DNA of 63,265 nt from Niastella sp. GTDB lineage: Bacteria; Bacteroidota; Bacteroidia; Chitinophagales; Chitinophagaceae. Shown here piece by piece: positions 25,760 through 35,365 of this stretch (the stretch's first letter is position 1; each line of letters starts with the position of its first letter). The translations under genes and the position numbers were made by a program. The notes beneath the pieces were generated by a model. It saw nothing but the letters and a program-made list of their open reading frames with translations. It was not told where the DNA came from and ran no database searches. The DNA lies in assembly GCA_017744515.1 (NCBI GenBank), contig JAGIBF010000047.1, forward strand, positions 1 to 63,265. The letters are read 5' to 3'.

Positions 25760-26323
25760 CTATCCCCATTCTATAGTACCGGTGCCTGTTTGCGGAATGA
25801 TCAGAAACTTCAGCGCGGCAAATTTCATAGGTGTTTTGTAAGGTGTTCCATAATCCTGCATATCTGCCAGAACTGTGATGACATACCGGCCGGCTATTTT
25901 TTCGAGTTGATAGATATATGTCGAAAGGGGGTAAAATTCTGCGGGCGCGTAAGCCAACTGCAATATTCTGTTATCGCGAAGTTCGTCTGAACCATCCTCG
26001 ATGACATATACCAATAACGCGCCATTATCGATGCGGGCAGTAAGCGAATCAGGTAACCTAAACGTAGTGCCTTCTGTGGCGCCGACTTTCCATTTAAGCC
26101 GGTAAACTGCATTGTCCGTATACCGGGAAATCCTTTCCCAGCTAAAAATTACCTGGTTGGGTGTCATTACCGAGATGATGTTGGTAGCTGTTCCACCACC
26201 GCCTGCGCCAAGCGCACCGGCCTCTCCTTCGGGGCCTTCAGGCCCCTGAGGACCGGGTAAGCCTTCTTTGGTGCAGGAGAATAAAAAGCTGCAGCTTATT
26301 AAAACAAACAGGTATCGTTTCAT
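25760..26323 (-). CDS. Collagen-like lipoprotein, second of three
   Basis: A 187-residue lipoprotein with lipobox LFSC (Cys17) followed by CTKEG and about eight Gly-X-Y triplets (GLP GPQ GPE GPE GEA GAL GAG GGG). The head domain of about 140 residues contains LRWKV-like and GALLVYVIED segments similar in position to those of its neighbours. It lies 24 bp after the first lipoprotein gene and 28 bp before the third. Overall sequence identity among the three heads looks low, so the set is best read as diverged paralogues that may mix into heterotrimers; that is inference. The function is unknown. Confidence 0.85.
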   Translation of the reverse strand: MKRYLFVLISCSFLFSCTKEGLPGPQGPEGPEGEAGALGAGGGGTATNIISVMTPNQVIFSWERISRYTDNAVYRLKWKVGATEGTTFRLPDSLTARIDNGALLVYVIEDGSDELRDNRILQLAYAPAEFYPLSTYIYQLEKIAGRYVITVLADMQDYGTPYKTPMKFAALKFLIIPQTGTGTIEWG

Positions 26324-26347
26324 AATGATTTTTTTAAGGAATGGTGA

Positions 26348-26872
26348 TCAATTGGTCAATGAGAGTGTATATACTTTAGAGGCAGGTGCAATGACGACTT
26401 TTACTTTATTGACACTGACAGGGTCATTGTCTGCGCCATTGGGATCATCTTTGATCTTTGCGTATATGACAACTTCGGTGCCTTCAAAATAGCAGTCGTA
26501 TATATGGTCTTTTTTCTCTCCCCAGGTCCAGGGCAGTTTGTACCAATCATTCTCCGGTCCCCCGATGTACACTACCGCCAACCCTTCTTCGATGAACTTT
26601 TTATATTCTTCAGGTATTCCAAAGCCGTAATTCTTCAGTTCGTATACTCCATAACCATCCCATCCATCAATACCTTGCCATTGGAGGCTGGCACTTGGAG
26701 GTGTAACAAAAGTTGTGATGTTGCTGTCACCGCCGCTGCCATCTTCGCCGGGCGGGCCATCGGGGCCTTGTGGTCCTTCGGCCCCCATCGGGCCTTCGCG
26801 CTCGCAGGATATAACAAGGAGCGCCATGAGTATGAACAGTAGGCCTGTCATACGCTGGTTGAATGTTTTCAT
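26348..26872 (-). CDS. Collagen-like lipoprotein, first of three
   Basis: A 174-residue lipoprotein with lipobox VISC near residue 23, then CEREG and about eight Gly-X-Y triplets (GPM GAE GPQ GPD GPP GED GSG), followed by a head with WQGIDGWDGYGVYELKNYG and GLAVVYIGG. A start at Met8 would also give a signal peptide. It is first in the three-gene cluster, 81 bp after the fibronectin-III gene, with a double copy of the dispersed repeat in between. The triplets carry no Cys or long uninterrupted Pro tracts, so helix stability would depend on the head. No function can be assigned. Confidence 0.85.
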   Translation of the reverse strand: MKTFNQRMTGLLFILMALLVISCEREGPMGAEGPQGPDGPPGEDGSGGDSNITTFVTPPSASLQWQGIDGWDGYGVYELKNYGFGIPEEYKKFIEEGLAVVYIGGPENDWYKLPWTWGEKKDHIYDCYFEGTEVVIYAKIKDDPNGADNDPVSVNKVKVVIAPASKVYTLSLTN

Positions 26873-26903
26873 TGATCGTGTTTTTATGGTTAATATTTTA
26901 TAT

Positions 26904-26949
26904 TGTCACCCTGAGCTTGTCGAAGGGCTTCGACAGGCTCAGCCTGACA
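26904..26949. repeat. Dispersed repeat, inverted pair (copies 6 and 7)
   Basis: One copy in reverse orientation (26904-26927) overlaps one forward copy (26925-26949, with CCTGACA end). Head to head they form a strong 46-nt hairpin between the fibronectin-III gene and the first collagen-like gene, where it could end or process the transcript. Confidence 0.8.
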
Positions 26950-26953
26950 TTGA

Positions 26954-28936
26954 TTAATATCTTATACTTGCTTCATTACTCTTGTCGCTCTCTGTTTTAT
27001 CAGGAGAGATAGAGCGAATGAAGTAGAAGTATTGTTTTCCTTTGGTGGCTGTTTTATCGGTAAACTGATCTGTATCGCCTGCAACAGTTCCTGCTTTCAC
27101 CGGCTCCTTGCCGCGCTCATAGCGGTAGATATTGTATTGCAGTGAAGCATTTTCGGCAGGTACTTCCCAGTTGAGCTGCACGCCTGTTTGAGCAAGATTG
27201 GCTGTTAAAGAAGCGGGTGCAGCCGGTTTTTCACCTTTTACATTTACTGAGGCCCAGGTAGCGGGTACGCTCTGTACGCCCAACACCGATTGTGTGATGA
27301 CACTGTATCGATAAGTTTCATTAGGCTTTACCAGTGTATCCACAAATCCATTGGTATTGCGCAGGATCGTATCAGTGGTAAAGTTGCTGGCGCCGGCTGC
27401 TTTTTTACTGCGCAGCAGTTTGTAGCCCGATACTGTTTCATCGTAGGATACGGCATCCCAGTCCACATATATGCGTCCATCCTCAGCATAGGCTGTTACG
27501 CGCATGGGTGGTTTGGGAACCGGGATATTTTTAAGCGGCCTTGCCATTACCGTATCGGAGAAGGGGCTTTCAATATGACTGGTAGAGAAAGACTTGAGTG
27601 CATACTGGTAAAATCGGTCTCCTCTCAATAGGCTATCGGTATCTGTCCAGGTGTATCGTTGTACTGTATCCAGCGCTGGTATCATGGTAGTGATCAACTG
27701 CAATGGCTTACCACGCTCTGCACGGTAGAGCCAGAAGCCGGTGGTGCTACTACCCTGGTAATCCCAGGTAAGCTCAACACCTTGTTTGTTGCCGGTGGCA
27801 ATGATGTTGCGTGGCAGGGATGGAGGCAACGCATCGATGAAGCTGCCGGCAAAGGAAGTGCTGCGCTTGGGCTTGTACTGTGTTTTATACTCCACTTCAA
27901 AGTAATAGAAGTAAGCCGTGGCTGGCTGTACCTGTTGATCAAGAAAGGCGGTATCGGTTGCAGCGAACTCAGCTATCGGTTCAAATCCTTTTACGGAATT
28001 GGTGCTGCGGTAAAGTCGCAGCATTTTGATGACCTGCGTTTCCTGTAATTGCCAGGAGATACTGATGGCTCGGGCAGCGCTATCGCTTATTGCCTTCACC
28101 TGTTGCGGCATGGGCATCTGCATCATATCGAGCGAAGCGATGGTGATGGTATCGGATATGGGCGCTGCATTGCCGTATACATCATACGCTTTTATAAAAT
28201 ACCTGTACAGACGACCAGCTTTTGCGGAAGTGTCTTTGATCAGGTACTGAGCCGAGTCTTTACCTGCTCTAAGCCCTACAATGGCCGGCACTTTGGTATA
28301 AGCGCCGTTATCCTCCCTGCGCCAGGTCTCGATGAAATCCGGATGGTCTTTAAAGGCAGTACCCCAGTAGAGCTGCATGTGGCGTTGTGGTTTGTTGAAA
28401 ACAGCCTGCTGATACAAAGGAGTGGCGACCGGTAAACGGTTAAAACTGACAGGTGTAGAAAGTGCTGCGTAGGTTCCACCTACAGCAGTTACCCGGTATT
28501 GGTAGCTCTTACCAGACTGTACTTTTTCATCCAGCCAGAGCATATTGAACCCAGCCAGCACGGGTGTGCTATGACCCACGGTAGGCAGTTTCGCCAGCGA
28601 GCCTGCCGCCTTTCCTTTTATCCATATGGAGTCGAGGTTGAGCAAAGAAAGGTCATGCTGAAAGGGAACCATATTGTCGGCTGCTGCCGCACGCTTTTTG
28701 AAATCGTCTATGGTAGTAACAGCCTGCAAAGTGGCTACCACGGTAAAGTCTTTATCATTACCCGCCTTGCGTTCTATCTTATAAGCAGTGACAGGTCCTT
28801 TCGAATCGCTGATAGCATCGCCGGTGAGCACGAAGATACCTTTGGCGCCGGGCCGGGCAAGACCGGCCAGCATATCCTGTGCCTGTATGCGCAAGGCTAC
28901 CAGGAAGGAAAGAACGATGATTGAATACTTTTTCAT
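26954..28936 (-). CDS. Secreted multi-fibronectin-III protein
   Basis: A 660-residue exported protein with a signal peptide (1-19, ...RIQAQ) and a short N-terminal region, followed by at least four fibronectin-type-III modules. Clear ones begin near 280, 375, 475 and 575, each with the Trp/Tyr/Leu pattern (for example VELTWDYQG, IYVDWDAVS and VQLNWEVPA, each followed by a Y.LYR or YNIYR strand). There is no catalytic motif, membrane anchor or type IX secretion tail visible. It sits between the giant protein and the collagen-like lipoproteins, 81 bp from each. The likely role is a structural or adhesive extracytoplasmic partner; this is inference from domain type. Confidence 0.85.
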   Translation of the reverse strand: MKKYSIIVLSFLVALRIQAQDMLAGLARPGAKGIFVLTGDAISDSKGPVTAYKIERKAGNDKDFTVVATLQAVTTIDDFKKRAAAADNMVPFQHDLSLLNLDSIWIKGKAAGSLAKLPTVGHSTPVLAGFNMLWLDEKVQSGKSYQYRVTAVGGTYAALSTPVSFNRLPVATPLYQQAVFNKPQRHMQLYWGTAFKDHPDFIETWRREDNGAYTKVPAIVGLRAGKDSAQYLIKDTSAKAGRLYRYFIKAYDVYGNAAPISDTITIASLDMMQMPMPQQVKAISDSAARAISISWQLQETQVIKMLRLYRSTNSVKGFEPIAEFAATDTAFLDQQVQPATAYFYYFEVEYKTQYKPKRSTSFAGSFIDALPPSLPRNIIATGNKQGVELTWDYQGSSTTGFWLYRAERGKPLQLITTMIPALDTVQRYTWTDTDSLLRGDRFYQYALKSFSTSHIESPFSDTVMARPLKNIPVPKPPMRVTAYAEDGRIYVDWDAVSYDETVSGYKLLRSKKAAGASNFTTDTILRNTNGFVDTLVKPNETYRYSVITQSVLGVQSVPATWASVNVKGEKPAAPASLTANLAQTGVQLNWEVPAENASLQYNIYRYERGKEPVKAGTVAGDTDQFTDKTATKGKQYFYFIRSISPDKTESDKSNEASIRY

Positions 28937-28974
28937 TTCAGGTTATTTTGGGTGGTTACATTTTCTTTTAAATA

Positions 28975-28998
28975 CCCTTCGACAAGCTCAGGGTGACA
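28975..28998 (+). repeat. Dispersed 24-bp intergenic repeat, copy 8
   Basis: Same sequence as copy 1, in the 81-bp gap between the giant protein and the fibronectin-III gene. No further copy was noticed to the right of this point. Confidence 0.8.
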
Positions 28999-29017
28999 TG
29001 CAGGTGACGGACCATTA

Positions 29018-32000
29018 TTATTTTTTCTTCGGGAAGGTGCTGCTGCCACTCGACAACTCGAGCCGGAAGTCGGAACCATTATTGGTGATGGTACCAACTG
29101 CCTTGAAACCGATCTGTCCGTATGCTTCGTCATACACACAAGCCCCATCACATTTGCTGGTACACACCAGGCCACCACCTGCGTATACACGCCCTTCGAG
29201 CAATACATAGCCTGTTACCTGCATACTGTAGTTACCATTGGTTGAGTAATTACCATCGGCATCAACTCCTGCCCGAACGCCTACTTCCACACCGGCGCAG
29301 GCATGGATGACTGAAACTCCCAGTCTGAAATAAGCGTTCACGAAGATGCCCATACCCATATTGTAGGTAGTATTGTCACCGAAGGCTATGCCTAATCGTA
29401 CATCGCCTCCTACGGTTACTTCCAGCGCTGCATCTACCAGGCCGAGATCAATATCGAAATTGGGCACACCCGGTACCGGTATTTCCGCACCGGCCTCAAA
29501 GAAGAACCCATCAACCTTCTGCATGTTGGTATAGCCCCTGGGGAATTCGTTCAATTGCTGGTAGTAATAGCTATACTCTTTAAGCATGTTTTCAATTGCA
29601 CTACGGCGATCACTGGATTGGTGGTTGTAGTTACCAAAGAGCATGTAAGCCTGACCTTTTATGGAAGGGTTGCTCATTTCCATGCCGCCGCCTGCCATGA
29701 AGTAATAACCATAGCGGTCTACTACTATTTCAGCATCGCCCCTGATCTCCATGCTGCCTGCCTTGTTGTTGAAAGACAGGTTGCCCATGAGGCGGTGGTT
29801 CTCCATGTCGTAGGTCATGTTGAGATTGCCGAAGGGGGTTTCCATTTTCTTCAGCTTCACACTTTGGTTGGAGACAGACAATGCTCCGAGCACATCGAAG
29901 CGCATGCGTTTGCCATCGGCTGCAAAGCCCATGCTTTCGGGCATATCACCGTTGATGTAGAGGTGATTCCATTGGTTATTGGTCACCCACATGCGGCCTT
30001 CTATATTGGAGAGCACAATGGGACTGTTGCCGGAACCGCCTAATCGTACGCTTTGCTTTTGTGGTGTTTCATCCAACACCAGTTTGGTTTCCTGGCTGGT
30101 TTTGGTAAGCGTGAAGGCAACATTGCTGAATACGGTGGGGTTTTCATCGCTCACCCTACCTCTGATCTGCATCTGGCCGTTACTGAAACTGATGCTGGTG
30201 CTATTGTTGTTGTTGAATGCAAACTCTACTCCATTTACCTTGATGTTGTTCATGCCAAACGGCCGCAGTGTCATACCAGAAATGGTGTTACCTGTCTTTT
30301 CGTAGAGCAATGCGGTGGGATATACCGGGAAGGCCGGGATACCAGGATCGAGCTGCCCGCTTAATGTGATCATCGTATTAGACAGCAGCACAGACTGTAA
30401 AGTATAATCAACAATGTTGTGCACCTTGTAAGCTGGCTGCTTACTGAGCAGGTTCACCGTTTGTTCATTGTTACTGTAGAACCATATTGATGTAAAAGGT
30501 ATTACCGCGTTGGCAGCAAGGCCGCTGAGGTGCTGACCACTGATCTCTGCAGCAGCTACCGTACTGCTCTGGCTGGTGATGGCCAGGTACCAGGCCGGCA
30601 CACTACGGGTGGCATCGTATCCAAAGGTGGCGCCGGTATGTACAGTGACTGGTACCGCATTGAGCAGTTTTACATTGTTGGTTTGCAGTGAGCCTTGCGG
30701 TATCCAGAATTCCGTTGGATACAGTTCGGCATCATCTACCGGCATGTTCATGCCAGCCGCAGTGAGCGTACCATCGAACTTCACACCGGTACCGTTGACG
30801 TAAATACGCTGCCACAACATACTGAAGGAGCCCAGGGAAGTAGTGTGGTTGATAGCCCTGTTGATATTATCCAGCTCCCTGTTCTTATTGATACGCACTC
30901 TACCTATGGGCAGGTTGAGATTGCCCTGCGATACATGCTCCAGGTTGGTTTGTAGCCTGGTATCCAGCGTCAGTGAATCTTTGTATATACGCGAAGTGCC
31001 TTTGGCTGCGATGGCTTCAAAATCATAGAGGCGGTAGTTGACGGCATTACCGGCATCATTGCCGACACCCATGCCCTGACTGGCATTGACAAGGGAAGGC
31101 CCGTTGGCGGTAAATATCTGGAACAGGGTGGGATTATCGACACTACTGGTGACGAGGTTGATGGATTGTCCCTCGTCGAGCGCAATACTGTTGCTCGTAA
31201 AGGAAGTAAGCTCAATTCTTACCTTAGCCTGTGCCACACCTTGCTGTACGTTATTTGCTGTATGATTAGTGAGGGTTACACCTTTTGTATTATCGTACAT
31301 GGTAGCATCGTAGAAATTGAAGACCCTGATCTTCTGTTCATTCACATCCGTTTGCATGGGCAATGTCTGTGGGCGGCAATACGGTTTCAATGAATCGTTC
31401 TTAATAGCATCTGCCACTACCATCAGATCGGAAAACTCAATAGTGCTCAGCCGCTTGCCGTTGGCGCCAGTGCCTCCCATTTTAAATACTGTATTCGCCG
31501 AATCGGAAATATTGATGATACCGGAGATCTTGACCGTGGCATTACTATTTCTGCCAACGCCGTTGCCAGCGCCGCTGCCGGCCCCATTGCCTACGCCTCC
31601 CTGATTTACTGTACCAGTACCAGGGCGAACAGGCGCCTGCGCATTTTCTGTAAGCGCCGTTACTTCCAGCGGGAAACCCAGCAAACGGCTAAGATCGAGA
31701 TCCTCATAGATGCGCAACTTGAAGTTGATAGTAGTTGTAATTCCGCTTCCGCCTCCTGGTGGTGTGTAAGCATAGAGCACCAGGCCATAAGCCGTTTGTG
31801 CACTGGATTGTCCTTCTGTATATTCCAATCCCTGGTAGCCTACTTTGGAAGCAGTGAAAGTAAGAACCGTATCGGCAGGCACGCCGCTCATCGTGTATTC
31901 GCCATTGTTATTGGTAAATACTTCTATTAAAGGAGATGAACCTTTTACCCGCACCCGTGCATTGGCTACCGGCACCTGGCCGAAGGTGACCTTACCTTTT

Positions 32001-35000
32001 ACGATCCTCGCCTGTTTGAGCTGCACATCCACCCGCTTCCATTGCTTGCTGGCTGTGCTGGTGACTTCTTTATCGGTAACCACATAGCTGGTACCGTCGG
32101 GCCCGGTGATGCGGAAGGTGAAACGGGTGCCTCCATTTTTGAAAGCGAAATCGACACCGCCACCATTATTGGTGAATTTGGTATAAAGGCCTATAAATTC
32201 GGGAACATCATTCGCGACCAGATTATTGCCCACGCCATTATTGAACGGCAGGCCATTGTTATTTTGATTGTTATTGTTGTTCTGATTGCCAATGGGTGGC
32301 GTAGGCTGGTTGGAGAAATTACCATCCTGTATCCAGGGGCTGGACAAGCCGTTGTACATTTCTGCGGAGTTGTTATCCAGCAACAGTTCAACCTTGGCCT
32401 GGGCAAGAGCGCTCGCCGGCAGCATACCCGTTTTTCCTTTCACGTTGAAGTAAATACGGTGCAATTTGTATTTAATGACCACGTCTTTTACCACATCTTC
32501 ATTCGAAGGTATAGTAAGCGTGATGGTATCTTTCTCGTATAGCTCATTATTGGAAGGATGGATGGCTATTTTACGGTTGCCACCAGAAGGCAGATCGAGA
32601 TCAACAGCATGATAGTCGCCGGTAGGATCAGAAACAAGATGAGAATTTACGATCTCTCCCTCCACACCTGTTGCCGGATCATAGTAATGTACTTTGGCGC
32701 CTGCCTTCTCTCCTTTTTCATTCTTCAGCCTGAGCGTGAGCTTTCCTTTCGGCTTCAGCCATATTTCACCTGCATTGAAAGCCATGCCCGGTTTGAGGAT
32801 ACCCATGTCACCGCCTTCGGCTTCATTCCAGGTGCTGAGTTTATTGATGGGCACATAGGCGCTTTCAAAACCATTCTTATCCACCTGTAATATGTAGTAA
32901 TAACCGTAGGGCGAATTGAAAGCACCCTCATATGGCAACAGCTCTTCATTCACTCTTCCATCAGCGCCTGTAAGTCCGGTACGCTCCCAGATCATAGGTA
33001 CACCATGATTTTCCAACGCAGCCTTGAGGAGGAGAAAGCCAGCTTCCTGTCCTTCCTTGACCAGGTTGCCCCACTTGCCCTGGTAAGCGGTCTGCCGGGC
33101 ACGTTGCATGCCCGCCTTGCTGATCTTCCACAGGTACCAGCGAGCCCCGGGTTGGTTCTGTCCCAAATTGTCCGTATTACCAGAAACACTATTCTTCACT
33201 TGTGCATATATGCGCGGCTTCACGCGGTAAGTGCCTTGTATGTGGTAATACTCTGTTCGTGACCCAAGCCGGCCCGTTTCTGAATATCGTTGAAGTGAGA
33301 GGCTGTTCAAACAGTTGCCATGGGCACAATCGGCATCGATATAAACATCAGAGTATTTTAGACAGGAACTACCAGGCTGCCACTGGTTTTTGGTGGCGTA
33401 TCTCAACTCGAAGTCATAATGCCCGATGGCCTGATCGGTTTGATTGGGGTTTGCAATGCGGCTTATGATGTAATAAGGTGTTTTGCCATATGATCCGGTG
33501 CAAGCTTCCAATACAATGTTCTCGATAACGGCTTCTCCGTTGGCGCCGGATGTTGCTTTGCCAATAACCTCATAATCATACAGGCCATCGTGGTAAGTAG
33601 AGTTATCACTGAAGATGCCCGGACTTCCTTCATCTTTTGGTATCATGTTATTGCGGGGCGTGCGCCTGCACACCATCACTTCCATACCATCTTTTGTCTG
33701 TGAATGGTCCTCATTATCAGCTACCAACACGCGCAACTTAAATGTTCTCACCTGGGCATAGAAAGTACCCATATCCTTATTGCCAGGCACGCCGGTGAGG
33801 TATTGGATAGGCTGCGCATAATAGGTCGAGCCCTGCGCCGCCAGCCTCACCATCAATACGGTATGGTGCGCACCAGAGATGCTCCAGTTGCCCGCATCAC
33901 CGCCGCCACCGTTATTGATGGGCGTATTGCTGAAACCAAAGTTGATATCTTCGAGATCGGGCACATTGAAAGTGTAGCTTCCATCAGCCGTGGTGGTGGC
34001 CGTAGCCAATATGGTGGGGGCTGCGTCCACTAATATATTACCCGGTAACAGCGTGGGGGCATTGCCAGAGGGAGACGGATTAACGAAACGGGTGGCCTTG
34101 ATCAGCTGCACCGTCATGCCAGCCAACGGACTGCTTTGATAGCCCGATAAGCCATCCGCATTACCCAGGTAAGCCGTGTTGCCATTGTTGTTCTGCTGAA
34201 AGTTGTATCCGGCATCATTGTAGCTGTTATTGTTATTATTGTTGCCGCCACTGCCACTCTGATTGCCTCCACTATTGGATGAAACAGTATTACCAAAGTT
34301 GTTCTTATTAGAAGCATAACCACCCACCAGCCAGTAATAACGCAGCTTTCCTTTCAGGGAAACATTATTGAAAACAGGTCCATTATATTCCCCTAATGGC
34401 AAATCATTGCTGGGTGAATATGTTGAATTGCCTACCTGGAAGGTCACGATCTCACTACGCCCCAGGTTGGTCATCAATGTTTTTTCGTTCCGGTCGCGGG
34501 CAATGACCTGCATAGCATACGTGGCTCCTTTTTCGAAAGGCAGATCGTAGGGTTGTGTAACATAAGTCTGCGTTAAAGACTTTTTCCTGTTCACTACCGG
34601 GTTACCGGCATTGAAATCGCGGGCAGCCGCAATAGCATCATTGGGGTTTTGACCCGGCTGTATTTTCACCACGATCTGGTCATATTCTATGAGTGCGCCT
34701 GCAAGGTTGCCCATGGGAGGTGTCCAGCTAAAATTGAGGTTCTTTTGCTCTACTGGGTACGTATGGTTGTTTTGTGGGAAGGTGATCACCGGTGGATCGA
34801 GGCGGCTGAGGTTGAAATTGAAGCAGCCTACAGAGGCATCGGAGAGTTGCTTGCCGGTGCGGTAGTCATACGCATTGATACATACCTGGTAGTTGCCCTC
34901 CGGCAGCAAGCCCGTTTGTAAAATGTTGGCCAACATCGCGTCATTGGCATTGGTAGCAATGTTGTTCTGGTCAAAGAAGCGCATCACATCCGGGTTGGCT

Positions 35001-35323
35001 GTGAGCACCACCGTAGCACCAGGTCCGAGGGTAAGCGGCACCGGCGGCATGAAGTCTTTATTGGTGCGGATGTACACGCCACGTGATTCATTGCTGATGC
35101 TACCGCCGAGCTTGATATCCAAAGACGTGCGGGTAGTATTGGTGAGCACAATGACTGCTTTATTCTCCAGGCGATAATAATCCTTGATGTAAGCAGAGTA
35201 AGGTGGGCGAAGTGTAAACGATATGTTTACCTGCGCCGACGCAGTAATGGATACAAAGGCCAGCAGCAGGAAAAGAATGGCCAGCAATAACCGCTTACTG
35301 GTAACGGGTGGTATATTTTTCAT
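29018..35323 (-). CDS. Giant (2101-residue) secreted multidomain surface protein
   Basis: Signal peptide at 1-30 (...ASAQ), then an Ig-like N-terminal domain (about 31-170) with GVYIRTNKDF and LPEGNYQVCINAYD, and an FN3-like module (about 172-300) with LNFSWTPP. I recall similar N-termini in large Bacteroidota proteins labelled TANFOR, but this is unverified. Asn/Gly-rich linkers lie near 340-390 and 1000-1040, with a Gly-rich one near 1235-1265. Two carboxypeptidase-regulatory-like domains are near 400-460 and 1105-1160. The C-terminal third is repetitive beta-structure with MYVTN/YINGD-type strands and a Gly-rich barrel-like tail from about 1950. That tail includes a small Cys cluster (LVCTSKCDGACVYD). 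No type IX secretion domain or catalytic motif is visible. The gene lies 42 bp after the barrel gene, so the two are surely cotranscribed. Confidence 0.85.
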   Translation of the reverse strand: MKNIPPVTSKRLLLAILFLLLAFVSITASAQVNISFTLRPPYSAYIKDYYRLENKAVIVLTNTTRTSLDIKLGGSISNESRGVYIRTNKDFMPPVPLTLGPGATVVLTANPDVMRFFDQNNIATNANDAMLANILQTGLLPEGNYQVCINAYDYRTGKQLSDASVGCFNFNLSRLDPPVITFPQNNHTYPVEQKNLNFSWTPPMGNLAGALIEYDQIVVKIQPGQNPNDAIAAARDFNAGNPVVNRKKSLTQTYVTQPYDLPFEKGATYAMQVIARDRNEKTLMTNLGRSEIVTFQVGNSTYSPSNDLPLGEYNGPVFNNVSLKGKLRYYWLVGGYASNKNNFGNTVSSNSGGNQSGSGGNNNNNNSYNDAGYNFQQNNNGNTAYLGNADGLSGYQSSPLAGMTVQLIKATRFVNPSPSGNAPTLLPGNILVDAAPTILATATTTADGSYTFNVPDLEDINFGFSNTPINNGGGGDAGNWSISGAHHTVLMVRLAAQGSTYYAQPIQYLTGVPGNKDMGTFYAQVRTFKLRVLVADNEDHSQTKDGMEVMVCRRTPRNNMIPKDEGSPGIFSDNSTYHDGLYDYEVIGKATSGANGEAVIENIVLEACTGSYGKTPYYIISRIANPNQTDQAIGHYDFELRYATKNQWQPGSSCLKYSDVYIDADCAHGNCLNSLSLQRYSETGRLGSRTEYYHIQGTYRVKPRIYAQVKNSVSGNTDNLGQNQPGARWYLWKISKAGMQRARQTAYQGKWGNLVKEGQEAGFLLLKAALENHGVPMIWERTGLTGADGRVNEELLPYEGAFNSPYGYYYILQVDKNGFESAYVPINKLSTWNEAEGGDMGILKPGMAFNAGEIWLKPKGKLTLRLKNEKGEKAGAKVHYYDPATGVEGEIVNSHLVSDPTGDYHAVDLDLPSGGNRKIAIHPSNNELYEKDTITLTIPSNEDVVKDVVIKYKLHRIYFNVKGKTGMLPASALAQAKVELLLDNNSAEMYNGLSSPWIQDGNFSNQPTPPIGNQNNNNNQNNNGLPFNNGVGNNLVANDVPEFIGLYTKFTNNGGGVDFAFKNGGTRFTFRITGPDGTSYVVTDKEVTSTASKQWKRVDVQLKQARIVKGKVTFGQVPVANARVRVKGSSPLIEVFTNNNGEYTMSGVPADTVLTFTASKVGYQGLEYTEGQSSAQTAYGLVLYAYTPPGGGSGITTTINFKLRIYEDLDLSRLLGFPLEVTALTENAQAPVRPGTGTVNQGGVGNGAGSGAGNGVGRNSNATVKISGIINISDSANTVFKMGGTGANGKRLSTIEFSDLMVVADAIKNDSLKPYCRPQTLPMQTDVNEQKIRVFNFYDATMYDNTKGVTLTNHTANNVQQGVAQAKVRIELTSFTSNSIALDEGQSINLVTSSVDNPTLFQIFTANGPSLVNASQGMGVGNDAGNAVNYRLYDFEAIAAKGTSRIYKDSLTLDTRLQTNLEHVSQGNLNLPIGRVRINKNRELDNINRAINHTTSLGSFSMLWQRIYVNGTGVKFDGTLTAAGMNMPVDDAELYPTEFWIPQGSLQTNNVKLLNAVPVTVHTGATFGYDATRSVPAWYLAITSQSSTVAAAEISGQHLSGLAANAVIPFTSIWFYSNNEQTVNLLSKQPAYKVHNIVDYTLQSVLLSNTMITLSGQLDPGIPAFPVYPTALLYEKTGNTISGMTLRPFGMNNIKVNGVEFAFNNNNSTSISFSNGQMQIRGRVSDENPTVFSNVAFTLTKTSQETKLVLDETPQKQSVRLGGSGNSPIVLSNIEGRMWVTNNQWNHLYINGDMPESMGFAADGKRMRFDVLGALSVSNQSVKLKKMETPFGNLNMTYDMENHRLMGNLSFNNKAGSMEIRGDAEIVVDRYGYYFMAGGGMEMSNPSIKGQAYMLFGNYNHQSSDRRSAIENMLKEYSYYYQQLNEFPRGYTNMQKVDGFFFEAGAEIPVPGVPNFDIDLGLVDAALEVTVGGDVRLGIAFGDNTTYNMGMGIFVNAYFRLGVSVIHACAGVEVGVRAGVDADGNYSTNGNYSMQVTGYVLLEGRVYAGGGLVCTSKCDGACVYDEAYGQIGFKAVGTITNNGSDFRLELSSGSSTFPKKK

Positions 35324-35365
35324 GATTACAGTTGCTATGGGTTGAATTGATTCGGATAAGTGTTA

